Assembly (NCBI GenBank): GCA_965284365.1
Contig: OZ260079.1
Span: 4,092,001-4,156,000, forward strand
Direction of reading: 5' to 3'
DNA: 64,000 nt
Origin: Phragmitibacter sp965284365
Lineage (GTDB): Bacteria; Verrucomicrobiota; Verrucomicrobiia; Verrucomicrobiales; Verrucomicrobiaceae
A program made the position numbers and the translations under genes. Below the pieces are notes generated by a model. It was not told the DNA's origin. It was given only the letters and a program-made list of their open reading frames with translations, and did no database searches. Every line of letters starts with the position of its first letter. Position 1 is the first letter of the stretch. Positions 32,213 through 40,700 of this stretch are shown here, in pieces.

Positions 32213-34264
32213 TCAGTCCGTGGCGGTGGGTAGCGCAAGTGATACCTCAATCGTCGTGCCCTGACCCGGCTGGCTCGTCACTTGCAAATCAGCCCCCATT
32301 TTACGCACCCGTTCCCGCATACCCTGCAGGCCGAAGTGACCTTGCAGTCCGGCTTTGGCAGAGGGATCGAAGCCCCGGCCATCGTCGATGATGCGGAGGG
32401 TGAGTTTCCCATCTGCTGTCGCGAGAGAGACGGTGATGCGCGTGGCTTGCGCGTGTTTGATGGCATTGTGCACCGCTTCTCGTGTGAGACGGAGAAGATG
32501 ATGGTGCTGGAGAGGAGGCATGGGGGGAACAGGGTTCTCACACGTCAGATGAAGCTCTGAGGAAGTGTTGCCCTGCAAGTGATCCAGCAGGCTGCGGATG
32601 TCTGAGTCCAGCGCGGCTTCCGAGACGGTGGAAGCACGAAGATCCCACACGAAGTCACGCGTTTCTGTCTGAAGGCGCAGAAGGAGTTTACGCAGTTGCT
32701 CCAGCAGCGTGAGGGCCTTCTCATCCTGGACTCGGGTCGTCGCAGCATCGAGCCGCAGTGAAAGGCCAGCCAGTTCCTGCTCCAGGGTATCGTGAAACTC
32801 TCGCGCGATGCGCTGGCGTTCCTCCATGACGGCTTCGCGCTGCGCTTTTGCTTCGATGACGGCCAACTGCTTCCTCACCTGGCGGCGCAGCGAACCTGCC
32901 CAGGCCATGGCCAGCAACGCGAGAAGTCCCACGACAGAAAGGACGGCTGCGAACCGCTCCGCATTCCACCATGGCACGCTCTTGAGTAGAACAAGATTTT
33001 GCGGGGAACGCACATAGACATCGTAGGCATTGGGACGGGCGCGGTATCCCTCATGACGAGTGGCCGTGACGCGGCAGAGACCGGTGAACTGGATTTCCGA
33101 GCCTGACTGCATCTGCTCGGGGAGGGAGTGCGGGGCCAGCAGGGTCAGGCTGACATTGCCGAGTTTGGCATTGATTTCCGTGCGGTCATTCAGATCGGTG
33201 CGCTGCAGCACGGTGGCGGTGGCAGTGATGAGTTCGGCATCGCGGCCATCGGCGAGTTGTTTGTCCGTCACGGCGAGTGGGAGAGGTGGAGCATTGCTCC
33301 CGATCACGCGACAAAGAGCCCGGACAATGCGCACCGTGAAAGGGCCCATCTCGACGAAGCCTGCGGCTTCCACTTCATCACCCGCGGCAACGGCCACTGG
33401 CCCATCCATTTGTACATAGAGACTGCGTTTGCCATCGCGCAGGAAAAGATGACCGGCAAACGGGGCGGCCAGCGCGATGCCCTTCACTTTCACACGATGC
33501 GGCATCTCTGGCTGCAGCGCATCCATGGCCAGGGCTTCTTCCGCGAACGCATCCGCCGGGGCGGCTTTGGTGATTTGAACGCTCTGGCTGTTCTGCGCCC
33601 AAACATAGGGCGTGACCAACTGACGCCGGTCATTGATGGAACCTGCCGCAAGACCATGCACACACAATTTGGCATCAATGAAATCCGCGGCGTGGGGAGG
33701 CAGTTCATCGAACCGCACGGACACGATGCCGCCGGGGGTATTCAGATGCAGCAGACCGGCGTTTTCACCCGTGGATTCCAAGGCGCGTCCCACACCATTG
33801 ATCTCTACAAGTTGATAGTGCCAGTGACCGCTCGCCAACTCCTCACGCGTGATGGGTCGTGCCAGGGGCAGGGGAGCTTCGCCGAGGACGGTCACTTTGG
33901 AGGGCGCGATGCCGCCGATGAAGAGACCAGGGATGCGAATGCCTTCCACCGCGATGCGTTGGCCTGGCCGGTATTGTTTGCCGGAAGGAGCGCCGCGCAG
34001 AAAAGTGGAGCCGGTGCCATCCTGAAGAAAGACCGTGCCGGTGGGATCGATGAACACCACGGCGGCCTCCAGTTTCACCGGAGGCTGATTCTCCGGATCA
34101 ATCGATGGGAAGCGCGCAACCTGGGTGGCGGTCGTGAGGGGTGGGGAGGGATCTGTAGACTGGGCAAACGCGGGCGTCAGCGCAGAAACGGCCACGCAGC
34201 AACCGACATAGCTACTGAGCAGGATGAACCTGCGCAGAGTGCCGGGCTTTGACCGAGGAAGCAT
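32213..34264 (-). CDS. Sensor histidine kinase (HisKA_3) with secreted OB-like sensor region
   Basis: 683 residues. Signal peptide or first span (about 12-35), a periplasmic region of about 390 residues, a membrane span at about 435-456 (AVLSVVGLLALLAMAWAGSL), a coiled linker, the phosphoacceptor helix ERQRIAREFHDTLEQELAGL, and an HATPase_c domain with HNAIKHAQA (N box), DDGRGFDP (G1) and GLQGMRERV (G2). The periplasmic part contains at least two similar modules with the pattern FLQDGTG ... YRPGQRIAVEGI and FLRDGKR ... AAGDEVEAAGFV, resembling OB-fold repeats that I have seen in verrucomicrobial kinases. The signal is unknown. Confidence 0.9.
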   Translation of the reverse strand: MLPRSKPGTLRRFILLSSYVGCCVAVSALTPAFAQSTDPSPPLTTATQVARFPSIDPENQPPVKLEAAVVFIDPTGTVFLQDGTGSTFLRGAPSGKQYRPGQRIAVEGIRIPGLFIGGIAPSKVTVLGEAPLPLARPITREELASGHWHYQLVEINGVGRALESTGENAGLLHLNTPGGIVSVRFDELPPHAADFIDAKLCVHGLAAGSINDRRQLVTPYVWAQNSQSVQITKAAPADAFAEEALAMDALQPEMPHRVKVKGIALAAPFAGHLFLRDGKRSLYVQMDGPVAVAAGDEVEAAGFVEMGPFTVRIVRALCRVIGSNAPPLPLAVTDKQLADGRDAELITATATVLQRTDLNDRTEINAKLGNVSLTLLAPHSLPEQMQSGSEIQFTGLCRVTATRHEGYRARPNAYDVYVRSPQNLVLLKSVPWWNAERFAAVLSVVGLLALLAMAWAGSLRRQVRKQLAVIEAKAQREAVMEERQRIAREFHDTLEQELAGLSLRLDAATTRVQDEKALTLLEQLRKLLLRLQTETRDFVWDLRASTVSEAALDSDIRSLLDHLQGNTSSELHLTCENPVPPMPPLQHHHLLRLTREAVHNAIKHAQATRITVSLATADGKLTLRIIDDGRGFDPSAKAGLQGHFGLQGMRERVRKMGADLQVTSQPGQGTTIEVSLALPTATD

Positions 34265-34381
34265 AGAGCGGAACGCTAGCGAAACTTTGGCGCACTTGAA
34301 AGCGCGAGCGTGAATTCATTTTCACACGGCGTCGATTATTCCACTCGCAATATCCGTCAGCGCGCACCGTATTCGGCCACG

Positions 34382-35767
34382 ATGAAATTTCGCGCCGCTT
34401 TCCTCTTATTGCTTTGCTCCCTGTGCACCGTGGCGGCCAGCCGTGGTGCCACCCCGCAGAAAGACCGCCATGTCATCCTCATCAGCTTGGATGGTATGGC
34501 TCACTTCTACATGAATGATCCGAAAGCGCAGGTCCCGACCCTGCGGAAGATGGCGGCAGAAGGGGCGAGCGCTGGTCGCATGGTGTGCTCCTTTCCCACC
34601 GTGACCTGGCCGAACCACACCACCCTCGTCACTGGCGTGGTGCCAGCAAAGCATGGCATGCTCTCGAATTCCGTTTTTGACCGGGCCGAGCAAAAGAACG
34701 TCGTGTACCTCTGCGATCCAGTCTTCGACATGAGCGAAGTGGTGAAAGCACCGACGGTCTTCGACATTGCTCATAAGGCCGGACTGACCACGGCGGGCAT
34801 CTCCTGGCCTGCCACGCGCAATGCGAAGACCCTGACCTGGACTGTGCCGGACATGATGATCCAGGAGCTGTTCGAGCAATACAGCACGCCGTCCTTTCTG
34901 ACGGAATGCCGCGAAGCAGGCATCCCGGTGGATAAGCAAGGCGAGTGGGCCAAGGACCGCGTGGGTGGCAAGGCGCCGCGCGACTATATGTACACGCAGA
35001 TGGTGAGGCATCTGTTGGAAAAGCATCAACCCAACCTGACGGTGCTGCATTTGGTAAGCGCGGACAGCAATCAACACTCCACGGGGCGTCAGTCGCCGGA
35101 GGCCTATTACTCAGTCAATGACGTGGATGGTCATGTGCGGGATCTGATAGATGCAGTGGATGCCTATGGATTGAAGGACAAAACCACCTTCATCGTGACG
35201 GCGGATCATGGCTTCCGCACCTATACAAAATCCATCCAGCCCAACGTGCTTTTCCGGAAGGAAGGGCTGGTGAGCGCCATCGGTGGCAAGGTCACGGGCC
35301 GCAAAGCCTGGTGCCTGAGCGAGGGCGGCTCTGCTTTCATCTATGTGCTCGATGACGCAAACCGCGCCGCAATCGTGGCGGACATCAAAGGCAAACTCGC
35401 CGCGATGGAAGGTGTGGATTGGGTGAGGGAACCTGCGGAGTACGCCAAGCTCGGCTTTCCCACGCCGGATGCGGATCGGCGCTCACCGGATCTGCTGATG
35501 TCTGCGAAAGATGGTTATGCCTTTGGTGAGACAGCGGGCGGCGAAGACTTCATCACACCGACGGAGGGCGTGAAAGGCACGCATGGCTATGATCCAAATC
35601 TCGAGGACATGGGCGCGATCTTCATCGCTTGGGGTGCCGGCATCAAGCCGGGGAGCAAGCTGGACGTCATGAACAACACGGATGTAGCGCCGACGATGGC
35701 AAAGCTTCTGGGACTGGATATGCCCAATGTGGATGGACGGGTGCTGGAAGAGATTTTGGTGAAGTAG
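34382..35767 (+). CDS. Secreted type I phosphodiesterase / nucleotide pyrophosphatase family protein
   Basis: 461 residues of the alkaline-phosphatase superfamily. Signal peptide MKFRAAFLLLLCSLCTVAAS, first metal site LISLDGM, nucleophile Thr in SFPTVTWPNHTTLVTG, later metal ligands in TADHGF and KGTHGYDP. The family hydrolyses phosphodiester or pyrophosphate bonds using two zinc ions. The frame is open from 34310, but the ATG at 34382 starts a clean signal peptide. It is divergent from the sensor kinase and may head the hydrolase/DoxX/lipoprotein run. Confidence 0.88.
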   Translation: MKFRAAFLLLLCSLCTVAASRGATPQKDRHVILISLDGMAHFYMNDPKAQVPTLRKMAAEGASAGRMVCSFPTVTWPNHTTLVTGVVPAKHGMLSNSVFDRAEQKNVVYLCDPVFDMSEVVKAPTVFDIAHKAGLTTAGISWPATRNAKTLTWTVPDMMIQELFEQYSTPSFLTECREAGIPVDKQGEWAKDRVGGKAPRDYMYTQMVRHLLEKHQPNLTVLHLVSADSNQHSTGRQSPEAYYSVNDVDGHVRDLIDAVDAYGLKDKTTFIVTADHGFRTYTKSIQPNVLFRKEGLVSAIGGKVTGRKAWCLSEGGSAFIYVLDDANRAAIVADIKGKLAAMEGVDWVREPAEYAKLGFPTPDADRRSPDLLMSAKDGYAFGETAGGEDFITPTEGVKGTHGYDPNLEDMGAIFIAWGAGIKPGSKLDVMNNTDVAPTMAKLLGLDMPNVDGRVLEEILVK

Positions 35768-35872
35768 GAGCGTCAGTTGCGGTCGTTTTCTTATTCTGGC
35801 GCGAATTGATGAATCCAAGCCTTGCGGCGGACCGCAAGTCTTCTGGCAGACCATCATCAATTTCGTACCATC

Positions 35873-36721
35873 TTGCCAAAAACCTCCCACAAAATTCTTC
35901 TCTCCGGCATCTGGCCTGTTTTGGCTGCACTGTTGCCGAGCTGTGTGTTGCCTTCGGTGACTCCCCTGGGCCGGCGTGCCACCGTCCAGAGGGATGTGAT
36001 TTATACGCCCTCCTCCTGGCCATCACCGCAGAGGGCGGATGTCTTTCGCCCGGTGGGGAGGAGCGCCTGTCCCGCCGTGCTCCTGATTCATGGAGGCAAT
36101 TGGAGCAGTGAGGAGGGGCGGTGGCAGATGGAAGACATCGCGAAGCGGCTGGCACGACGTGGGTATGTGGTGGTGAATGCTGACTATCGAGGGCTTCCTG
36201 AAGATCCGTATCCCGCACCGGTCGAGGACATGCACGAAGCACTGCGTTGGATGCGTCAGAACGCTCCCCAACAAGGAATCGACCCTAACCGCATTGCCAC
36301 CTTTGGCTACTCGGCGGGCGGGCATCTGGCCGCGCTGGTGGCACTGGATCGGAAAGTGAAATCGCCGCCGGTGCAGGCGATTGTGGCCGGCGGAGGGCCC
36401 TTCGATCTGACGCTTTATCCAGGGGGTGATATCGTTCCAAAGTTCCTGGAGACATCACTACAAAAGGATCCTGCGAAATTCAGAGAAGCCTCTCCGGCGT
36501 TCCAGGTGACGAAGCACAGCCCACCGTTGTTTCTGTATCATGCGTCAGGCGATACTCTGGTGCCACCGGAGCATGCGCTGAAGATGCAGGCCGCCTACCG
36601 GGCGCAGGGCCTTGAGGCGCCGATCCGCTGGATGCCGGGTTCGCACATCCGCGGATTCCTCACGTCGGGTCCTGCCGTGGAGGACGCGATCGACTTTTTG
36701 GACAAGACCTTTGCCAAGTAA
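35873..36721 (+). CDS. Alpha/beta hydrolase (esterase-like), probably a lipoprotein
   Basis: About 282 residues. The N-terminus has a hydrophobic segment ending LLPSC, which fits a lipobox. The hydrolase fold shows the oxyanion loop HGGNW, nucleophile elbow GYSAGGH, Asp region SGDTLVPPEH and His region GSHIRGF, as in carboxylesterase/lipase-like enzymes of the BD-FAE/LipC type. No ATG begins the coding region; TTG at 35873 gives the best signal peptide and TTG at 35822 is an alternative. It ends two bases before the DoxX gene, suggesting coupling. Confidence 0.8.
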   Translation: MPKTSHKILLSGIWPVLAALLPSCVLPSVTPLGRRATVQRDVIYTPSSWPSPQRADVFRPVGRSACPAVLLIHGGNWSSEEGRWQMEDIAKRLARRGYVVVNADYRGLPEDPYPAPVEDMHEALRWMRQNAPQQGIDPNRIATFGYSAGGHLAALVALDRKVKSPPVQAIVAGGGPFDLTLYPGGDIVPKFLETSLQKDPAKFREASPAFQVTKHSPPLFLYHASGDTLVPPEHALKMQAAYRAQGLEAPIRWMPGSHIRGFLTSGPAVEDAIDFLDKTFAK

Positions 36722-36723
36722 AG

Positions 36724-37143
36724 ATGCACGACGGCATGAAAATCTTCTTTCGCTGGCTGCTCGCGATCTTTTTCGTCATAGCGGGCATCAATCATTTCCT
36801 GTCACCGGCGCCTTACCTGTCCATGATGCCGCCATGGTTGCCCTATCCTGAGGCGATGAACTATCTCTCGGGTGCGGCGGAGGTGGCTGGAGGCATCGGC
36901 GTGCTGATACCGGGATTGAGACGCGCAGCGGGCTGGGGGCTCATCGCATTGTTAGTAGCCGTGTTCCCGGCGAACCTTCATGCTGCGTTGCATGGGTGGG
37001 ATTACATGAAGGACCTGCCGCGCTGGGTCTTGTGGGTCAGGCTGCCCTTTCAACTGCTCTTCATCACGTGGGTCTACTGGACTTGCGTAAAGCGAGACGC
37101 TTCGAAGCGCCCCATGCATCTCCACATATCTTCATCATCATGA
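36724..37143 (+). CDS. DoxX-family membrane protein
   Basis: 139 residues with four hydrophobic spans and the DoxX-type motifs AGINHFLSPAPYLSMMPPWLP, GAAEVAGGIGVLIP and PANLHAALHG. Family members are thought to be quinone- or thiol-oxidoreductase related membrane proteins, but the role is unsettled. It sits two bases behind the esterase and overlaps the next gene by four bases (ATGA), so all three are translated from one message. Confidence 0.85.
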   Translation: MHDGMKIFFRWLLAIFFVIAGINHFLSPAPYLSMMPPWLPYPEAMNYLSGAAEVAGGIGVLIPGLRRAAGWGLIALLVAVFPANLHAALHGWDYMKDLPRWVLWVRLPFQLLFITWVYWTCVKRDASKRPMHLHISSSS

Positions 37144-37742
37144 GCTCACTATTGTTTCATCCTGCCACATCGGCGGCCATGGGAGCGGCCGTAATACTCT
37201 TCTCGCTGGGTCTGCTGCTCAGCTCCTGCACGCCTAACAATGTCTCGGCGCAGGCGGCGAGCAACTACCGCGCGGAACTTGCTAGGGCAGGCTCGGCAGG
37301 ACCGGCTGCCGAGAAACAGGCGGTGGAGCGCTTCACAAGCTTTCTAAAAAACATTGGCAGCGAGAAGTATATCCGGGAGAACACTGCCAAGGTCTATGCC
37401 CGCGATGCCTATCTGGACGACACGCTGACCAAACACCGGGGGGCGGCGGACATTGAGGCGTATTTCGTGAAGACCAGCCAGTCCATGACTTCAGCCGAAG
37501 TAACCATTGATGATGTGGCCAAGTCCGGACCTGACTATTACGTGCGGTGGACGATGATCGTCACCGCGCCGGCACTCGCCAAGGGCGAGCCAGTGCATTC
37601 CATCGGCATCAGCCAGGTAAGATTCGATCCCGAAGGCAAGGTGGCCATTCATCAGGATTTTTGGGATTCCGGGGAACATTTCTTCGGGAAGCTGCCAGTG
37701 GCTGGCGGGGTGATCGGATTCATCCGGAAGCGGCTGGAATGA
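37140..37742 (+). CDS. Lipoprotein with SnoaL/NTF2-like domain
   Basis: 200 residues: a hydrophobic leader ending LLLSSC (lipobox), a linker, and an NTF2-like cone fold judged from IRENTAKVYARDAYLDDTL, an ADIEAYFVKTSQSM helix and WTMIVTAPAL ... ISQVRFDPEGKVAIHQDFWD strands. Such proteins often appear as nuclear transport factor 2 or SnoaL-like in bacterial genomes. The ATG overlaps the DoxX stop. No catalytic residue can be fixed from sequence. Confidence 0.75.
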   Translation: MSSLLFHPATSAAMGAAVILFSLGLLLSSCTPNNVSAQAASNYRAELARAGSAGPAAEKQAVERFTSFLKNIGSEKYIRENTAKVYARDAYLDDTLTKHRGAADIEAYFVKTSQSMTSAEVTIDDVAKSGPDYYVRWTMIVTAPALAKGEPVHSIGISQVRFDPEGKVAIHQDFWDSGEHFFGKLPVAGGVIGFIRKRLE

Positions 37743-37766
37743 CCTCCGGCAATCCAGTCACTCTTG

Positions 37767-37784
37767 TGCCGTGAAGCTACGGCA
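37767..37784. terminator. Short hairpin between convergent genes, over the subtilase stop codon
   Basis: TGCCGT-GAAGCT-ACGGCA forms a 6-bp stem. The subtilase stop codon (minus strand, 37777-37779) lies at the edge of the loop and right arm. No clear T-run follows. The stem is short, so the call is tentative. Confidence 0.35.
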
Positions 37785-40700
37785 ATAACACCCGCAGTTG
37801 ATAAAAGCGGCGGGGCGTTCCGGGGGCGGTGTCCGTCCATGTCATGTTGGCACCTGTACCCAAGGTGGCAGGCATGGCGACAGTCCACGTCTTCATGTCG
37901 GTGGATGAATCGATGACGTAGAATCGATCCGTAATGGAAGGCCAGGTAAGCGTTTGGGTGCCGGTAACAGGGTCTTGTTGGGTATTAAGTTTGAGCTTGT
38001 CCGCCACATCGGCATCAGTGCCGACCACGTATTCCTGCAGCGCCGTCATGCCATCGCGGTCATCGTCGCTGTTAGCGGTGAAGCCGGCCCCGCTGCTGTG
38101 CTGAGCTTCCCAGTCGTCCGGGATTCCGGGCGCGCCTTCATCGGCGATCAGAAATGAAGCCTGAGCCTGTACCCCTGACGCGGTGTCGATGAATACTGCA
38201 GCCGTAACCGTGGCACTACGGTGGAGCCGGAAACTGCCGCCGCTGGGCAGTTTGAGACTGTTCACCGTTGGAGAACTGCCGTTGGTCGTGAAGTAAATCG
38301 AGGTGCCCGGTTTGGAAGATTGCAGTGTCACTAGCACTGAAGAGCCATCCGGTGCGGGATCGGAGGTGATCGTCACCAGCGGCATGTGGGTGTAGCCCCG
38401 CATGACATTGCGGAACCGGTCGGTCAGAACGATGGTGCCATCGGCCACACTGGCCAGACCACCGTGAGGTAGGGCCTGTAGCAATTGATAATCGGTCAGC
38501 GAATAGATGGCGAACTGCGCAGAACCACAAACTAGGATGGTGTCTTCCATCACGACCGGCTGCTCCCAAGGTGTGAAGATAAGCGGCACCGTGGTCAGCG
38601 TAGCGCCCGTTTCTGCGTCCAGCACATGGAGTGCGCCAGGCATTTGAGTCTGCGCATAAATCTTTCCATTCGCGATGGCGGGTATGCCTACGAATGACAA
38701 ATCATTGCGCTCCCAGCCCGAGGAGATTTCATGATTCTGAATGCGATTCATGAAAAGTCGTGACTGATAAACAAAGGCGGCTTTGCCTTCTGCATAAGCA
38801 ATGTTGGACTGCCCGTCGGTAAAGCCTGTGATGGCCGAACGTGAGGACAGGACTGAACCATTGCCGGGATCATGGATGCGCAGGGTACCGCCAGTGAAGG
38901 TGAGCAAGCCTTGAGGTGATGCGGTGGCACTCCATTCCTGCTCTTCCTTGAGCGGAACCTGGAAATCCATTGTTCCCGTGCTTCGGTTGAATCCGCCCAA
39001 GCCGGTGCTCGGACCGGTGGGCGCATAGATGGTGTCCCCCGTAATCAAGGGAGAGCGGAAAGCAGGTGTGAGTGCATTGGCGGAGAATCCCGTGTCCCAA
39101 GTGAGATTGCCTGAGGTAAGATCCACGCCTAACAAGTGGGAGTTACCACCTTCCACCCGTTGAAAGTACATCCGGGTTTCATCCAGGCTGGGGGGATTCA
39201 CGCTCGTCGCGGCGGTCTGCACGTTCGACCAGGCGGTGACGCCGTTTTGAAGATCAAAAGCGAGGGCCTCAGTCGAAGCAACGCCATTACGCAAAGTCAT
39301 GAAGCCTTTGCCGCCGGCCAGAACGGACTGATTGAGCAGAGAAGTGAATTGCCGTGTCCATCGGAGGGAGAGGGGTTGATTGCCATATCGCGCAGGGTAA
39401 TGACCATTGCGAGTGGGTCCTGCGCCCTGGGTAGGCCATGTGCCTGCCCGCAGCAGACCTCTGCCCACGACGACTTGGGCTGTGGCAGTCGCCGTGCCGT
39501 CAGAAGCTGTGTAAGTGAAGGTATCGGTGCCTTCGGTGAACAAGCTGGAAGCGGTATAGGTGACTGTGTTGTTCGCATTGACCTCGACAGTTCCTTTGGC
39601 GCCATTGGTAGCGCTTTGCACCTGCAGGGAATCGCCATCGGAATCGAAGTCATTTGCGAGCACGTTCAGGATGACCGCGTCCGATCCCGGAGCCACGGAA
39701 CCACGGTCTTCATAAGCCTTGGGCGCGTCCGGCGCAGGCGTGACATTGACCGTGATGGTTGCGGGCTCTGACTCGGTCCGAGTATCCCGCATGGTGAACT
39801 CGAATGTCGTATACGGACTGCCGCTCTGATCGGTGTTCGGTTTGAACAAGACATAACCCTGCGCATTCGTGACCCACGGAGACTCGACGGTGACTGCCGC
39901 GCCCGCAGTGACGCCATCCGTGGTCTGGTAAAGTTGCCCTCGTTCCGGGAAGGTGTGGATGCGGGCCGTCAGTTGGGCGCTGTCCGGATCAGTGCCGGTG
40001 AGTTGAATGGATTTGAAGGTGTCTTCCGTGCCGGTGACATTTTGATTCTGTGCTACGGGCGGCTCATTGGGCTCTACCGTGAAAGTCACAGGCATGAGGG
40101 CGGAGTCATCTACGGCGGCATTGGAACTGACTTCGATCGCGGCTTTGTAAGTGCCTTCGGCGAGTCCCGTGGCATCGAAGGTAGCGGTGATCACCTGAAT
40201 GTCGCCGGGAGCGAGCGTACCGGTCTTGTGATCGAGCGTCAGCCAGTTGACCGCGTCCGCATAAATTTTGAAATCATCCCACCAGGCCTCAGCCTGATTG
40301 AAGTAGTTATAAATAATGTTATACGCGAGTCCGTAGCAGAAGTCAGGGTTCCGCATCGGCACTCGCGCCTGGATCAGCGTATCATCGACGTAGTAGTCGA
40401 ACACCTTATCCTCCCAGTTGATGTTACGCAGTTCCACGTGATACCAGGTGTTGGCCGTGTATGCGAACGATTGATTCCCGCCGACATCGGCATTGATGTA
40501 AAAGCGTCCATTGGTGTTGGCGAAGAACCACGCCCAATCGAACAGCCAGATGAAATAGACATCGGTCAGCACAACATAGCAGGTCGCGGAATCCTCCGCG
40601 CCGGGTTGCACCCAGAAGCCGATGTATCCGGGACTCGAGCCATATTGGAACTCACTATGCAGGCCGGTGAAGTGGCCGTCTTCCGGGCCCATATTCTTCA

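Noticed and set aside
33128..34252. Plus-strand open frame of 374 codons opposite the sensor kinase
   Set aside because: It is an antisense shadow of a GC-rich coding strand; the minus-strand product has all kinase boxes.
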